The notes: generated by a model not told the origin, from the sequence alone. A DNA stretch of 64,000 nucleotides from Streptomyces venezuelae (GCF_008642275.1 NZ_CP029189.1:2464001-2528000), one strand, 5' to 3'. Numbered from the stretch's first letter, positions 18,934 through 29,352 are shown. Numbers and translations: made by a program.

Positions 18934-18939
18934 AGCATA
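18934..18939 (-). promoter_or_regulatory. -10 element, leaderless, of the deaminase-like gene
   Basis: TATGCT on the minus strand, 7 nt before the ATG, with no ribosome-binding site between. Confidence 0.5.
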
Positions 18940-18984
18940 GGGAGCCGCCCCGCCCGGCCGCGCAACGACCCCGCCCGGCCCCGA

Positions 18985-19338
18985 TCAGGGCCGGTCGAGC
19001 CTCAGCCGCTCCGCCCTCGGCAGGCCCGCCACCACCAGGTCGTAGGAGTCCTCGACGAGCTCGCGCAGCATCGCGTCGGGTACCCCGCCCACCGTCACCG
19101 TGTTCCAGTGCCTCTTGTTCATGTGGTAGCCCGGCACGATCGCCTCGTGCTCCTCGCGCAGCCGCACCGCCAGCTCCGGGTCGCACTTCAGGTTGACCTT
19201 CAGCGGCTCCGCGTCCAGCGCCGACAGCGCGAACACCTTGCCCAGCACCTTGAACACCGAGGTCTCGGGCGTGAACGGGAACTCCTCCACCGCGGCGTTG
19301 AAGTCCAGGCAGAACGCACGCAGTTGCTCCGGGGTCAT
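18985..19338 (-). CDS. MmcQ/YjbR-family DNA-binding-type protein
   Basis: Protein of 117 aa. The start [21 protein letters not shown], the KVFAL strand and the HMNKRHWNTV motif are characteristic of the MmcQ/YjbR (CyaY-like) fold. The biological role is undefined. Its ATG overlaps the stop of the CorC-like gene (ATGA), so it is translationally coupled to it. Confidence 0.85.
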   Translation of the reverse strand: MTPEQLRAFCLDFNAAVEEFPFTPETSVFKVLGKVFALSALDAEPLKVNLKCDPELAVRLREEHEAIVPGYHMNKRHWNTVTVGGVPDAMLRELVEDSYDLVVAGLPRAERLRLDRP

Positions 19339-20639
19339 TCCCCCTCCTCCCCCGCGGTCTCCGCCGCGGCCACCGGCTCCACCAGGACTGTCACGATCTT
19401 GTTCCGCCGGCCCGCCGGGGATTCGGCGGTCAGCCGCAGCGGACGCCCGTCCGGCAGCTCCACCACCGAGGAGGCGCCGGCGATCGGCACCCGCCCCAGT
19501 GCCTTCGCCAGCAGCCCGCCGACCGTCTCCACGTCCTCGTCGTCGAAGGCCTCGACCTTGAACAGCTCACCGAGGTCGGTGATGTCGAGGCGCGCGGTGA
19601 CCCGGTAGCGGTCCTCGCCGAGGTCCTCGACCGGCGGGAGCTCCCGGTCGTACTCGTCGGTGATCTCGCCGACGATCTCTTCGAGGATGTCCTCGATGGT
19701 GACGATCCCGGCCGTGCCGCCGTACTCGTCGATCACGACGGCCACGTGGTTGCGCACCTGCTGCATCTCGCGCAGCAGATCGCCCGCGTTCTTGGTGTCC
19801 GGCACGAAGACGGCCGGCCGCATCGCGGTCGAGACCAGGTCGGCCTCGGCCTCCCGGCTGATGTGCGTCTTGCGGACCAGGTCCTTCAGATAGACGATCC
19901 CGACTATGTCGTCCTCGTTCTCCCCGGTCACCGGGATGCGGGAGAAGCCGGAGCGCAGCGCGAGCGTGGTCGCCTGACGGACCGTCTTGTACCGCTCGAT
20001 GCAGACGAGGTCGGTGCGCGGCACCATCACCTCGCGCACCAGCGTGTCACCGAGCTCGAAGACCTGGTGCACCATGCGGCGCTCGTCGTCCTCGATCAGC
20101 GACTCCTTCTCCGCGAGGTCCACCATCGCGCGCAGCTCGGCCTCGGAGGCGAAGGGCCCCTTGCGGAATCCCTTGCCGGGCGTGAGCGCGTTGCCGATGA
20201 GGATCAGCAGCTGCGGGATCGGCCCCATGATCCGGGCCAGCGGTACGAGGACGTACGCGGCCGCGGTCGCCGTGTTCAGCGGGTGCTGGCGGCCGATCGT
20301 GCGCGGGGAGACGCCCACGGCGACGAAGGAGACGAGCACCATGACGGCGATGGCCACGAGCAGCGCGGTCCAGTTCTCGCCGAACTCGTCGAGGCAGACG
20401 TAGGTGACGAGCACCCCTGCCGCCATCTCGCAGGTGACCCGGACGAGCAGGGCCACGTTCAGGTAACGGGTGGGGTCGCCGGCGACCTGGGCGAGCTTCT
20501 CGCTGCCGCGCCGGCCCTCCCGCACGGCCTGCTCGGCACGGAAGCTGGAGATGCGGGCGATGCCGGACTCCGCGCAGGCCGCGAACCAGGCCACGACCAC
20601 GAGCAGTACCGCACCGGTGATCAGCTGCGGGGCGTTCAC
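19335..20639 (-). CDS. CorC/HlyC-type CBS-domain membrane protein
   Basis: Protein of 434 aa. A CNNM/DUF21 membrane domain (about 4 segments, residues 1-180) is followed by two CBS domains ([12 protein letters not shown]... and [31 protein letters not shown]) and a C-terminal CorC_HlyC domain. The family is linked to magnesium/cobalt handling; the old 'hemolysin' name is misleading. GTG at 20639 overlaps the ybeY stop as GTGA. Confidence 0.92.
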   Translation of the reverse strand: MNAPQLITGAVLLVVVAWFAACAESGIARISSFRAEQAVREGRRGSEKLAQVAGDPTRYLNVALLVRVTCEMAAGVLVTYVCLDEFGENWTALLVAIAVMVLVSFVAVGVSPRTIGRQHPLNTATAAAYVLVPLARIMGPIPQLLILIGNALTPGKGFRKGPFASEAELRAMVDLAEKESLIEDDERRMVHQVFELGDTLVREVMVPRTDLVCIERYKTVRQATTLALRSGFSRIPVTGENEDDIVGIVYLKDLVRKTHISREAEADLVSTAMRPAVFVPDTKNAGDLLREMQQVRNHVAVVIDEYGGTAGIVTIEDILEEIVGEITDEYDRELPPVEDLGEDRYRVTARLDITDLGELFKVEAFDDEDVETVGGLLAKALGRVPIAGASSVVELPDGRPLRLTAESPAGRRNKIVTVLVEPVAAAETAGEEGE

Positions 20640-21133
20640 GAGACGGTCGGTGCCGGGGACGGGCCGGTCATACCGCGCTCGCCGCGCCAGCCGTCGACGA
20701 TGGCCGCCTGGAGGCCGAACATCTCGGCCTTCTCGTCCGGCTCCTCGTGGTCGTAGCCGAGCAGGTGCAGCACTCCGTGGACGGTCAGGAGCTGGAGCTC
20801 CTCGTCCATGGAGTGCTGCGTCGGGGCTTCCTCGCCCTGCCGCTTGGCGACCTCCGGGCAGAGCACGATGTCGCCGAGGAGCCCCTGCGGGGGCTCCTCG
20901 TCGTCCTTGGCCGGCGGACGGAGCTCGTCCATCGGGAAGGACATGACGTCGGTCGGGCCGGGCAGATCCATCCACTGGATGTGGAGCTGCTCCATGGCGT
21001 CCTCGTCGATGACGATGACGGAGAGCTCGGAGAGCGGGTGGATCCGCATCCGGGTGAGCGCGTAACGGGCGATGTCGAGGATCGCCTGCTCGTCGACCTC
21101 GGTTCCGGACTCGTTGTTGACGTCGATCGACAT
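20636..21133 (-). CDS. ybeY: Endoribonuclease YbeY (16S rRNA maturation)
   Basis: Metal-dependent RNase of 165 aa involved in 16S 3'-end maturation and ribosome quality control. The zinc motif [11 protein letters not shown] (His119, 123, 129) and the upstream [10 protein letters not shown] are present. 13 nt after phoH and overlapping the next gene, so part of the phoH-ybeY-CorC-MmcQ operon. Confidence 0.96.
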   Translation of the reverse strand: MSIDVNNESGTEVDEQAILDIARYALTRMRIHPLSELSVIVIDEDAMEQLHIQWMDLPGPTDVMSFPMDELRPPAKDDEEPPQGLLGDIVLCPEVAKRQGEEAPTQHSMDEELQLLTVHGVLHLLGYDHEEPDEKAEMFGLQAAIVDGWRGERGMTGPSPAPTVS

Positions 21134-21146
21134 GGTGCGCTGGGTT

Positions 21147-22190
21147 CTACTTCCGCTGGTGGCCGTTCGCGGCCTGCTGGCCGTCGTCGTACTTCTCGTA
21201 CGCGTCGACGATACGGCCGACCAGCTTGTGCCGGACGACATCCTCGGACGTGAGCCGCGAGAAGTGGATGTCCGGGACTCCTTCGAGGATCTTCTGGACC
21301 TCCCGCAGACCGCTCCTGGCGCCGCCCGGCAGGTCGATCTGCGTGACGTCACCGGTGACGACGATCTTCGAGTCGAAACCGAGCCGGGTCAGGAACATCT
21401 TCATCTGCTCGGCGGTCGTGTTCTGCGCCTCGTCGAGCACGACGAAGGCCTCGTTGAGGGTGCGACCCCTCATGTAGGCCAGCGGCGCCACCTCGATCGT
21501 GCCCGCCGCCATCAGGCGCGGGATCGAGTCGGGGTCGATCATGTCGTGGAGCGCGTCGTAGAGCGGCCGCAGGTACGGGTCGATCTTGTCGAAGAGGGTG
21601 CCCGGGAGGAAGCCGAGCCGTTCCCCTGCCTCGACGGCGGGCCTGGTCAGGATGATCCGGCTGACCTGCTTGGACTGGAGGGCCTGGACGGCCTTGGCCA
21701 TGGCCAGGTAGGTCTTGCCGGTACCGGCGGGGCCGATGCCGAAGACGATCGTGTTCTTGTCGATCGCGTCGACGTACCGCTTCTGGTTGAGGGTCTTGGG
21801 GCGGATGGTGCGGCCGCGGCTGGAGAGGATGTTCTGGGTGAGCACCTCCGCGGGCGTCTCGGCAGGCCCGTCGCCGTTGCCGTTGCCGCTCGCCTTGAGC
21901 ATGGCGATCGAGCGTTCCACTGCGTCCTCCGTCATCGGCTGCCCGGTGCGGAGCACCAGCATCATCTCGTCGAAAAGCCGCTGGATCAGGGCGACTTCCG
22001 CCGCTTCACCGATCGCGCTGACCTGATTGCCCCGAACATGGATGTCGGCCTTCGGGAAGGCCTTCTCGATCACGCGCAACAGGGCGTCGCCCGAGCCGAG
22101 CACGGTCACCATCGGGTGCGTGGCCGGGACGGTGAAGTGGGCTCGCGCCTGCCCCGGCGCAGGGATGTGGGCTGTCGGTGTCTGAGTCAT
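21147..22190 (-). CDS. phoH: PhoH-like ATPase
   Basis: Protein of 347 aa. A KH-like N-terminal region precedes a RecA/helicase-type ATPase with Walker A GPAGTGKT (153-160) and Walker [10 protein letters not shown]. The family is thought to act in RNA metabolism together with YbeY. ATG 22190 is the family-like start; an upstream in-frame ATG at 22214 sits only 1 nt from a GGGAGG and is unlikely. A TACGCT -10-like box lies at 22261-22266. Confidence 0.93.
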   Translation of the reverse strand: MTQTPTAHIPAPGQARAHFTVPATHPMVTVLGSGDALLRVIEKAFPKADIHVRGNQVSAIGEAAEVALIQRLFDEMMLVLRTGQPMTEDAVERSIAMLKASGNGNGDGPAETPAEVLTQNILSSRGRTIRPKTLNQKRYVDAIDKNTIVFGIGPAGTGKTYLAMAKAVQALQSKQVSRIILTRPAVEAGERLGFLPGTLFDKIDPYLRPLYDALHDMIDPDSIPRLMAAGTIEVAPLAYMRGRTLNEAFVVLDEAQNTTAEQMKMFLTRLGFDSKIVVTGDVTQIDLPGGARSGLREVQKILEGVPDIHFSRLTSEDVVRHKLVGRIVDAYEKYDDGQQAANGHQRK

Positions 22191-22358
22191 GGGCCGGCAC
22201 TGTGGCCTGCGCATACCTCCCGCTGAGGGGCCGCGCCGATCGACGACCTCCGGAGTACCAAGCGTACGTCTCCGCCGCTGCTTCCCCGAGAGGTTTTACC
22301 GCCCGGCCCCGACGACGTGGCGGTCAGAGCGGGCCCGGAACGGTCCGGAAGGGAAGGC

Positions 22359-23453
22359 CTACGCCGGGTGCCGGAAGCCGATCGTCGGTACGGCCCTGCG
22401 CCGGGCCGCCGGAGCCCCGCTCGGCGGGATCAGGTCGTCCAGGAAGCCGTACCGGCCGCGCAGCTCCTGCGGGGCCGCCTGCCACCAGTGGGCCACCTCC
22501 GGCCAGCCCGGGGCCGAGAGGGAGCCGCCGAACTCCTGCACCGACAGGGCCGCCGTCAGCCCGGCGAAGGCCAGGCGGTCCGCGAGCGGCCAGCCCGCGA
22601 GGGTGCCGGTCACGAAACCCGCCACGTAGACGTCGCCCGCGCCCGTCGGATCCAGCTCGTCCACCGTGATCCCGGGGACGTGCGCGGTCTCCCCGGTGCG
22701 CCCGTCCACCGCGTACGAGCCCTCCGCGCCCATCGTCACCACGGCGATCGGCACCTTCTCGGCCAGGGCCCGGGCCGCGGCTCTGGGGCAGTCGGTCCGG
22801 GTGTAGCGCATCGCCTCGCCCGCGTTCGGCAGGAAGGCCTCGCAGTGCTCCAGGTCGGCCAGGGCGCGCAGGTCCCACCGGCCGCTCTCGTCCCATCCCA
22901 CGTCGGCGAAGATCCGCGAGCCGCGCCGGGCGGCCTCGCCGATCCACTCCTCGCCGCGGCCGGGTCCCAGTGCGGCCACGGCCGCGCGGGCCCGGGGCGG
23001 GCACTGCGGGAAGGGCCCGGAGCCCGCCGGCGGGGGAGCCTCGTGGCCGTGCGAGACCATGGTGCGCTCGCCCTCGTAGGCCATCGAGACGGTGACGGGG
23101 CTGTGCCAGCCGGGAATGGTGTGCGACATGGACAGGTCGATGCCCTCGCCCTGTTCGAGGGCGTCCCAGCAGTACTCGCCGTAGTGGTCGTCCCCGAAGG
23201 CGGCGGCCAGTGAGGTCCGCAGACCGAGCCGGGCCAGGGCCGTGGCCATGTTGGCGACGCCGCCGGGGCTGGAGCCCATGCCGCGCGCCCAGGACTCCGT
23301 ACCGCGCACGGGGGCCGAGTCGAGGCCGGTGAAGATGATGTCGAGGAAGACCGTTCCGGTCAGGAAGACGTCACAGCCGGGTTCCTGGGGGTCACGCAGC
23401 GGACCGAGCGGGTCCACCGCTGCTGCGCGGATCTCGTAGTCCCGGTCGGTCAC
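22359..23453 (-). CDS. PfkB-family carbohydrate/nucleoside kinase
   Basis: Protein of 364 aa. The N-terminal signature is SSPGGVANMATALARLG and the C-terminal ATP-binding/catalytic motif is DPTGAGDVYVAGF, with the catalytic Asp in GAGD. ADP-ribose-kinase fold. The substrate could be ribose, adenosine or another sugar; this cannot be told from sequence. GTG 23453 has GGAG six nt upstream. Monocistronic by position. Confidence 0.87.
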   Translation of the reverse strand: MTDRDYEIRAAAVDPLGPLRDPQEPGCDVFLTGTVFLDIIFTGLDSAPVRGTESWARGMGSSPGGVANMATALARLGLRTSLAAAFGDDHYGEYCWDALEQGEGIDLSMSHTIPGWHSPVTVSMAYEGERTMVSHGHEAPPPAGSGPFPQCPPRARAAVAALGPGRGEEWIGEAARRGSRIFADVGWDESGRWDLRALADLEHCEAFLPNAGEAMRYTRTDCPRAAARALAEKVPIAVVTMGAEGSYAVDGRTGETAHVPGITVDELDPTGAGDVYVAGFVTGTLAGWPLADRLAFAGLTAALSVQEFGGSLSAPGWPEVAHWWQAAPQELRGRYGFLDDLIPPSGAPAARRRAVPTIGFRHPA

Positions 23454-23638
23454 GGCGATCTCCCCGTTGTTTCTCGAAGGCCCGTTTCTGGATGACGTTT
23501 TCCCGTGGAAAGCTGGCAGCCCTGCCCGTGTCGGCCGGGACCAAAACCCAGTGTGGCCCAGATCACCCCCGGAAGGCCCTCCGCTCGCGGACCGCCCGGC
23601 TCACGCGCGCCGGGCCCGCCCCGGGGCGCTGCCGGTGC

Positions 23639-23668
23639 GGCCGGGTCCGGGCAGGCCCGGACCCGGCC
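23639..23668 (-). terminator. Terminator after RNase Z gene
   Basis: A near-complete palindrome with 14-nt arms (23639-23652 and 23655-23668); about 13 bp can form with a small loop. It starts 5 nt beyond the RNase Z stop. Confidence 0.75.
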
Positions 23669-23672
23669 ATCG

Positions 23673-24578
23673 TCAGCCCCGCTTGGGCAGCGGCACCCGT
23701 ACCAGGTCCGCGGCGACCGTGAGCTCGCCCTCGAAGCCGGCCGCGCGGGCCTGGCGCTCGAACTCGGCCGGGTCGGTGTAGCGCTGCGAGAAGTGCGTCA
23801 GCACCAGGTGCCGTACGCCCGCGTCCCGCGCCACCCGTGCCGCCTGGCCTACGGTCAGGTGCCCGTGGTCGGTGGCCAGCCGTTCGTCCTCGTCGAGGAA
23901 GGTCGACTCGATCACCAGCATGTCGCAGCCCTCGGCCAGCGCGTCCACGCCGGGGCACAGCCGGGTGTCCATGACGAAGGCGAACCGCTGCCCGGGCCTG
24001 GGCTCGCTGACCTCGTCCAGGGTGACCGCCCCGAGCCGCCCCTCACGCTGGATCCGGCCCACGTCGGGCCCCTTGATCCCGTGCCGCGCGAGCAGCTCGG
24101 GCACCATGCGGCGCCCGTCGGGTTCGGTGATCCGGTAGCCGAAGGACTCGACCGGGTGCGAGAGCAGCCGGGCCTCCAGGACGTACGAGGACCCCTGGGC
24201 CAGCGTGCCGTCCCGCGCCACCGGCTCCTCGCGGAGCGGGACGGTCTCCCGGTAGGCCGTGGCGTAGCGCAGCCGGTCGAAGAACTTCTGCCCCGAGGCC
24301 GGGTAGTGCGCGGTGACCGGGTGCGGGACCTGGTCGAGGTTGATCCGCTGGATCACCCCGGCGAGGCCGAGGCTGTGGTCACCGTGGAAGTGGGTGATGC
24401 AGATCCGGTCGATGTCGTGCGCGGCCACCCCGGCGCGCAGCATCTGGCGCTGGGTGCCCTCGCCCGGGTCGAAGAGGATGCCCTCGCCGTCCCAGCGCAG
24501 GAGGTAGCCGTTGTGGTTGCGGTGGCGGGTGGGCACCTGGCTGGCGGTGCCCAGCACCACGAACTCTCGTACGGACAC
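23673..24578 (-). CDS. rnz: Ribonuclease Z (tRNA 3' processing)
   Basis: Metallo-beta-lactamase-fold endonuclease of 301 aa that trims tRNA 3' ends. The HFHGDH zinc motif is at 63-68, with the further ligands in [10 protein letters not shown] and [10 protein letters not shown]. The long alpha/beta exosite arm region, about residues 150-185, is present as in RNase Z. GTG start three nt after the HIT gene stop, so the two form one operon. Confidence 0.9.
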   Translation of the reverse strand: MSVREFVVLGTASQVPTRHRNHNGYLLRWDGEGILFDPGEGTQRQMLRAGVAAHDIDRICITHFHGDHSLGLAGVIQRINLDQVPHPVTAHYPASGQKFFDRLRYATAYRETVPLREEPVARDGTLAQGSSYVLEARLLSHPVESFGYRITEPDGRRMVPELLARHGIKGPDVGRIQREGRLGAVTLDEVSEPRPGQRFAFVMDTRLCPGVDALAEGCDMLVIESTFLDEDERLATDHGHLTVGQAARVARDAGVRHLVLTHFSQRYTDPAEFERQARAAGFEGELTVAADLVRVPLPKRG

Positions 24579-24581
24579 GTG

Positions 24582-24941
24582 CTATCCGGGGGGCCACTGG
24601 AGGCCGCGGCCGCCGAGGACGTGCGCGTGGGCGTGGAAGACGGTCTGGCCGGCTCCGGAGCCGGTGTTGAACACGGTCCGGTAGCCGTGTTCGACGATCT
24701 TCTCGTCGAGGGCGACCTGGCCGGCCTCGCGCAGTATGTCGGCGGCCACGCCCGGCTCGGCCGCGGCGAGGGAGGCCGCGTCGGGGTAGTGCACCTTGGG
24801 GATGACGAGCACGTGTGTGGGCGCCTGCGGGTTGATGTCCCGGAAGGCGACCGTGGTCTCGGTCTCCCGTACCACGGTCGCGGGGATCTGCCCCGCGACG
24901 ATCTTGCAGAACAGGCAGTCGGCCTGCGGTTCCCCGGCCAT
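24582..24941 (-). CDS. HIT-family (histidine triad) nucleotide hydrolase
   Basis: HINT-like protein of 119 aa. CLFCKIVAG at the N-terminus is one half of a zinc-site pair, and the triad HAHAHVLGG (His103/105/107) is near the end. The family hydrolyses nucleoside phosphoramidates. GGGAGG is 7 nt before the ATG. Confidence 0.92.
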   Translation of the reverse strand: MAGEPQADCLFCKIVAGQIPATVVRETETTVAFRDINPQAPTHVLVIPKVHYPDAASLAAAEPGVAADILREAGQVALDEKIVEHGYRTVFNTGSGAGQTVFHAHAHVLGGRGLQWPPG

Positions 24942-24975
24942 TGCTTAGCCTCCCGTGACGTTGATCGGTCCGGGC

Positions 24976-24981
24976 ATCGTA
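24976..24981 (-). promoter_or_regulatory. -10 element of the HIT-rnz operon
   Basis: TACGAT on the minus strand about 35 nt before the HIT start, just downstream of the rsmE terminator. No clear -35 box. Confidence 0.4.
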
Positions 24982-25011
24982 TCCAGCCGGACGCCCGCCG
25001 CGGGCGGGCAT

Positions 25012-25030
25012 TTCGGCCCGTCGGGCCGAA
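25012..25030 (-). terminator. Terminator after rsmE
   Basis: TTCGGCCC and GGGCCGAA form a perfect 8-bp stem with a 3-nt loop, 31 nt past the rsmE stop; a second GC hairpin follows. Confidence 0.6.
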
Positions 25031-25060
25031 GTCCCCGGGCCGGACGGGCCGATCGGGCCG

Positions 25061-25807
25061 TCAGGACCAGCGGCCCGTGCGGGCCAGCAGGACGGCGACC
25101 GCCGCCGTACCCGCCGTGGAGGTGCGCAGCACCGAGCGGCCCAGGCGGCAGGGATGGGCGCCGGCCTCGGCGAAGACCGCCAGTTCCTCCGGCGAGACCC
25201 CGCCCTCCGGACCGACCACCAGCACCACGGAACCGGCCTTCGGGAGCTCGGCGGTGGCCAGCGCCCCGGACGGGGTGTCGCGGTCCTCGTGGAGCACGAT
25301 CGCCAGGTCGGCGCCGGCCAGCAGCGCCGCGACCTGCTTGGTGGTCATGGCCTCGGCCACGTCGGGGAAACGCACCCGGCGGGACTGCTTGCCCGCCTCC
25401 CGGGCCGTGGCCCGCCACTTGGCCAGGGACTTGGCCCCGCGGTCACCGCGCCACTGGGTGATGCAGCGCGAGGCCTGCCAGGGCACGATCGCGTCCACAC
25501 CGGTCTCGGTCATCGTCTCGACGGCCAGCTCGCCCCGGTCCCCCTTGGGCAGGGCCTGGACCACTGTGATCCGGACGTCCGGCTCCGGCTCCTCCGCAAT
25601 GGAGTTCAGGTCCATGACGACCAGCCGGTCCTTGCCCTCGGCAGCCTTGACCACGCCCTCCGCCCAGTGGCCGCGCCCGTCCGTGAGGACCACGTCCTCG
25701 CCCGGGTTCAGGCGTTTCACCGACACCGCGTGCCGGCCCTCCGGGCCGTCCAGGACGAACTCCGGCCCCGCGGGGACCTCTTCCACCACGAAAACCGGGG
25801 CGGTCAT
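25061..25807 (-). CDS. rsmE: 16S rRNA (uracil-1498-N3) methyltransferase
   Basis: SPOUT methyltransferase of 248 aa. A PUA-like N-terminal domain (HAVSVKRLNPGEDVVLTDGRG) is followed by the trefoil-knot domain with LVVGPEGGVSPEE and the C-terminal LGRSVLRTSTAGTAAV, both diagnostic of RsmE. ATG overlaps the stop of the nitronate monooxygenase gene (ATGA). Confidence 0.95.
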   Translation of the reverse strand: MTAPVFVVEEVPAGPEFVLDGPEGRHAVSVKRLNPGEDVVLTDGRGHWAEGVVKAAEGKDRLVVMDLNSIAEEPEPDVRITVVQALPKGDRGELAVETMTETGVDAIVPWQASRCITQWRGDRGAKSLAKWRATAREAGKQSRRVRFPDVAEAMTTKQVAALLAGADLAIVLHEDRDTPSGALATAELPKAGSVVLVVGPEGGVSPEELAVFAEAGAHPCRLGRSVLRTSTAGTAAVAVLLARTGRWS

Positions 25808-26895
25808 GACGCACTCCTCATCTGCCTTGCCTTCAACGTGCTCTGTGCCTCGACCAGTTCGGCCGTCAGCACCTCCACCAGTTCCCCCGCCGGCAGCGGC
25901 CGCGCCAGCCGGTGCCCCTGGCCCGCCCACAGGGCCATGCCCTGTGGGTCCCCGGCCGCGGCGGCGGCCTTGCGCAGCCCCGAGGTCAGGTGGTGGACCT
26001 GCGGATAGGCGGCCGGGGCGTACGGTCCGTGCTCGCGCATGAAGCGGTTCACCAGCCCTCTGGCCGGCCGGCCGGAGAAGGCCCGGGTCAGCTCGGTGCG
26101 GACGAACAGCGGGTCCGTCAGCGCCTTCTTGTGGACCGGCTCCGCCCCCGATTCCGGGCAGGCCAGGAAGGCCGTCCCGAGCTGCGCCGACTCGGCGCCC
26201 GCGGCCAGCAGGGCCGTGATCTGCGAGCCGCGCATGACGCCGCCCGCCGCGATGATCGGGAGTGCCACGGCCTCCCGTACCTGGGCCACGAGCGCGAGGA
26301 GACCCACGGTCGCCGTACCGTCGATCTGCGGGTCGTCCCGGTGGGTGCCCTGGTGACCGCCGGCCTCGGCGCCCTGGACGCAGACCGCGTCCGCGCCCGC
26401 GTGCTGGGCGCTGCGGGCCTCCTCGACGGAGGTCACCGTGACGACGGTGTACGTACCGGCCTTGCGCAGGGCCGCGAGGGCCGCGAAGGCGGGACAGCCG
26501 AAGGTGAACGACACCACCGGGACCGGGTCTTCGAGGAGGATGGCGAGCTTGGCGTCGTAGCCGTCGTCGCTGGTGCCGATGATGTCCTCTTCGGCGAGCG
26601 AGATCTCGTACCAGCTCGCCTCGCCCGCCAGCTGCCCGCGGTAGGCCTCCACGGCGGCCGGATCGACGTAACCGGTCTGCGGCATCAGGAGGTTGACGCC
26701 GAAGCGGCGCCGGGTCAGCGCGCGTACCTGCTTGATCTCCTGGTACATCCCGTCGGCGGTCTTGTAGCCGCCGGCCAGGAAGCCCAGTCCGCCCGCCTCG
26801 CACACCGCGGCGGCGAGGGCGGGGCAGGAGGCGCCGCCCGCCATGGGAGCCTGCACGATCGGGTACGGGGAGAGACCGTTCGGTGCCGAGGACAT
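25804..26895 (-). CDS. Nitronate monooxygenase (2-nitropropane dioxygenase family)
   Basis: FMN TIM-barrel enzyme of about 363 aa that oxidises alkyl nitronates. The start has PIVQAPMAGG; VCVQGAEAGGH carries the catalytic His; IIAAGGVMRG and GAESAQLGTAFL form the phosphate-binding end of the barrel. ATG 26895 or 26904 are both possible; GAT six to seven nt upstream of 26895 may be a leaderless -10. Coupled to rsmE. Confidence 0.85.
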   Translation of the reverse strand: MSSAPNGLSPYPIVQAPMAGGASCPALAAAVCEAGGLGFLAGGYKTADGMYQEIKQVRALTRRRFGVNLLMPQTGYVDPAAVEAYRGQLAGEASWYEISLAEEDIIGTSDDGYDAKLAILLEDPVPVVSFTFGCPAFAALAALRKAGTYTVVTVTSVEEARSAQHAGADAVCVQGAEAGGHQGTHRDDPQIDGTATVGLLALVAQVREAVALPIIAAGGVMRGSQITALLAAGAESAQLGTAFLACPESGAEPVHKKALTDPLFVRTELTRAFSGRPARGLVNRFMREHGPYAPAAYPQVHHLTSGLRKAAAAAGDPQGMALWAGQGHRLARPLPAGELVEVLTAELVEAQSTLKARQMRSAS

Positions 26896-26996
26896 GGACT
26901 GCATCGTGCCACGTCCCGGGCAGGGGGCCGAATCACGGCATTCGCCTGGCACGGTCCGCTTCCCGGCCTTTCTCCGGCCGTCACCAAAGTCATGCG

Positions 26997-27032
26997 ACGA
27001 GCCCGGCCGGGGAATCCCCAGGCCGGGCTCGT
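26997..27032 (-). terminator. Terminator after dnaJ2
   Basis: A perfect 12-bp stem (26997-27008 with 27021-27032), extendable through GGGG/CCCC inside with one bulge, 20 nt past the dnaJ stop. Confidence 0.8.
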
Positions 27033-27051
27033 GACGGCGGATCGCGGTCGG

Positions 27052-28191
27052 TCAGCGACCGTTGAACGCGTCCTTCAGACGGCTGAAGAGACCCTGCTGA
27101 CCCGGCGCGAACTGACCCATCGGCCGCTCTTCGCCCCGCAGCTTCGCCAGCTGGCGGAGCAGCTCCTCCTGCTGGGCGTCCAGCTTGCCCGGGGTGGTGA
27201 CCTCGACGTGCACGATGAGGTCACCGCGGCCGCCGCCGCGCAGGTGGGTGACGCCCCGCCCGTGCAGCGGGATCGCCTGTCCGGACCCGGTGCCGGGCCG
27301 GATGTCGATCTCCTCCAGCCCGTCGAGCGTCTCCAGCGGGCACTTGGTGCCCAGTGCGGCCGCCGTCATCGGGATGGTGACCGTGCAGTGCAGGTCGTCC
27401 CCGCGCCGCTGGAAGGTCGGGTGCGCCAGCTCGTGGATCTCCACGTACAGGTCGCCGGCGGGGCCGCCGCCGGGGCCGACCTCGCCCTCGCCCGCGAGCT
27501 GGATCCGGGTGCCGTTCTCGACGCCCGCGGGGATCTTGACCGTGAGGCTGCGGCGGGAGCGGACCCGGCCGTCGCCCGCGCACTCGTGGCACGGGGTCGG
27601 GACCACGGTGCCGAAGCCCTGGCACTGCGGGCAGGGGCGCGAGGTCATGACCTGGCCCAGGAAGGACCGGGTGACCTGCGAGACCTCTCCGCGGCCGCGG
27701 CACATGTCACAGGTCTGCGCCGAGGTGCCGGGGGCGGCGCCCTCGCCGGAGCAGGTGTTGCAGACGACGGCCGTGTCGACCTGGATGTCCTTGGTGGTCC
27801 CGAAGGCCGCCTCGTCCAGTTCCAGGTCCAGGCGGATCATCGCGTCCTGGCCGCGCCGGGTCCGCGAGCGCGGGCCGCGCTGCGAGGCCTGGCCGAAGAA
27901 GGCGTCCATGATGTCGGAGAAGTTGCCGAAGCCACCCGCTCCGAAGCCGCCCGCTCCGCCGCCACCGCCCGAGGAGGACAGCGGGTCGCCGCCGAGGTCG
28001 TAGACCTGCTTCTTCTGCGGGTCCGAGAGCACCTCGTAGGCCGCGTTGATCTCCTTGAAGCGCTCCTGCGTCTTCGGATCCGGATTCACATCCGGGTGGA
28101 GTTCACGCGCGAGGCGCCGGAAGGCCTTCTTGATCTCGTCCTGCGATGCGTCGCGGCGCACGCCGAGAACGGCGTAGTAGTCCGTGGCCAC
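27052..28191 (-). CDS. dnaJ2: Chaperone DnaJ (DnaJ2 type)
   Basis: Hsp40 co-chaperone of DnaK, 379 aa. J domain with HPD at 32-34, a Gly/Phe-rich linker (residues about 70-100), four CxxCxGxG zinc repeats (CNTCSGEG, CDMCRGRG, CPQCQGFG, CHECAGDG) and a C-terminal substrate domain. The GTG follows the hrcA stop with no gap, so the two are co-transcribed and likely under HrcA control. Confidence 0.96.
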   Translation of the reverse strand: MATDYYAVLGVRRDASQDEIKKAFRRLARELHPDVNPDPKTQERFKEINAAYEVLSDPQKKQVYDLGGDPLSSSGGGGGAGGFGAGGFGNFSDIMDAFFGQASQRGPRSRTRRGQDAMIRLDLELDEAAFGTTKDIQVDTAVVCNTCSGEGAAPGTSAQTCDMCRGRGEVSQVTRSFLGQVMTSRPCPQCQGFGTVVPTPCHECAGDGRVRSRRSLTVKIPAGVENGTRIQLAGEGEVGPGGGPAGDLYVEIHELAHPTFQRRGDDLHCTVTIPMTAAALGTKCPLETLDGLEEIDIRPGTGSGQAIPLHGRGVTHLRGGGRGDLIVHVEVTTPGKLDAQQEELLRQLAKLRGEERPMGQFAPGQQGLFSRLKDAFNGR

Positions 28192-29208
28192 TTACGACTC
28201 CGCCAGGATCTGTCCGACGTAACGTGCCACTGCGCGTACCGCTCCCATCGTTCCGGGGTAGTCCATGCGGGTCGGTCCGACCACGCCGAGTTTGGCGACT
28301 GCTTCGCCGCCCGAACCGTAACCGACCGAGACGACCGACGTGGAGTTCAGTCCCTCGTAGGCGTTCTCATGCCCGATCCGTACGGCCATTCCCGACTCGT
28401 TGGCCTCGCCCAGCAGCTTGAGGAGCACGACCTGCTCCTCCAGCGCTTCGAGCACCGGCCTGATCGTCAGGGGAAAATCGTGTCCGAAGCGGGTGAGATT
28501 GGCGGTACCGCCGATCATCAGCCGCTCTTCGGCTTCCTCGACCAGGGTTTCGAGGAGTGTCGCGAGCACGGTGGAGACCGTGCCGCGGTCCTCGGCCTCG
28601 AAGGATTCGGGGAGGTCCTGGACGAGCGGGGGCACGTCGGTGAAGCGGCGCCCGACGACCCGGCTGTTGAGCCGGGCCCGCAGGTCCGCCAGCGACGTCT
28701 CCCCGAAGGGGCTCGGGCAGTCGACGAGCCGCTGCTCGACCCGCCCGGTGTCCGTGATCAGTACGAGCATCAGGCGCGCGGGAGCGAGCGAGAGCAGCTC
28801 CACGTGCCGGACGGTCGACCGGGTCAGGCTCGGGTACTGGACGACCGCGACCTGCCGGGTGAGCTGCGCGAGCAGCCGGACCGTGCGGCCGACCACGTCG
28901 TCGAGGTCGACGGCGCCGTCGAGGAAGTTCTGGATGGCCCGGCGCTCTGGCGACGACAGCGGTTTGACCCCCGCCAGCTTGTCGACGAAGAGCCGGTAGC
29001 CCTTGTCGGTGGGGATCCGGCCGGCGCTGGTGTGGGGCTGGGCGATGTAGCCCTCTTCCTCCAGCACGGCCATGTCGTTGCGCACGGTGGCGGGCGAGAC
29101 GCCGAGCCGGTGCCGCTCCGTGAGCGCCTTGGAGCCGACCGGCTCCTCCGTCCCGACGTAGTCCTGGACGATGGCGCGCAGCACTTCGAGTCTGCGTTCG
29201 CTGAGCAT
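28192..29208 (-). CDS. hrcA: Heat-inducible transcription repressor HrcA
   Basis: Repressor of 338 aa that binds CIRCE operators upstream of chaperone genes. Winged helix at the N-terminus ([14 protein letters not shown]...[18 protein letters not shown]), a GAF-like sensor domain in the middle, and the family end [23 protein letters not shown] perfect CIRCE element lies just upstream, so it controls itself and dnaJ2. Confidence 0.97.
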   Translation of the reverse strand: MLSERRLEVLRAIVQDYVGTEEPVGSKALTERHRLGVSPATVRNDMAVLEEEGYIAQPHTSAGRIPTDKGYRLFVDKLAGVKPLSSPERRAIQNFLDGAVDLDDVVGRTVRLLAQLTRQVAVVQYPSLTRSTVRHVELLSLAPARLMLVLITDTGRVEQRLVDCPSPFGETSLADLRARLNSRVVGRRFTDVPPLVQDLPESFEAEDRGTVSTVLATLLETLVEEAEERLMIGGTANLTRFGHDFPLTIRPVLEALEEQVVLLKLLGEANESGMAVRIGHENAYEGLNSTSVVSVGYGSGGEAVAKLGVVGPTRMDYPGTMGAVRAVARYVGQILAES

Positions 29209-29265
29209 CGCGCACACCTCCAGCTGTGATCCGTTGCCGTGTTCTGCCGTGTTCTGCCCTGTGGT

Positions 29266-29292
29266 CTGGCACTCTGATCGTCCGAGTGCCAG
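29266..29292. promoter_or_regulatory. CIRCE operator of hrcA-dnaJ2
   Basis: CTGGCACTC, a 9-nt spacer and GAGTGCCAG form the actinobacterial CIRCE. It lies 58 nt before hrcA. A direct repeat of GCCGTGTTCT (29236-29255) lies between operator and start codon. Confidence 0.92.
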
Positions 29293-29352
29293 AGAGCCCC
29301 CGCTCAGTGTACGGCCGGGCGGTAAGCCCCTGGCAAGGGAGGCCCGCCAGGG

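Noticed and set aside
25912..29229. 1105-codon open frame on the plus strand
   Set aside because: Antisense to nitronate monooxygenase, dnaJ2 and hrcA; an artefact of high GC content.
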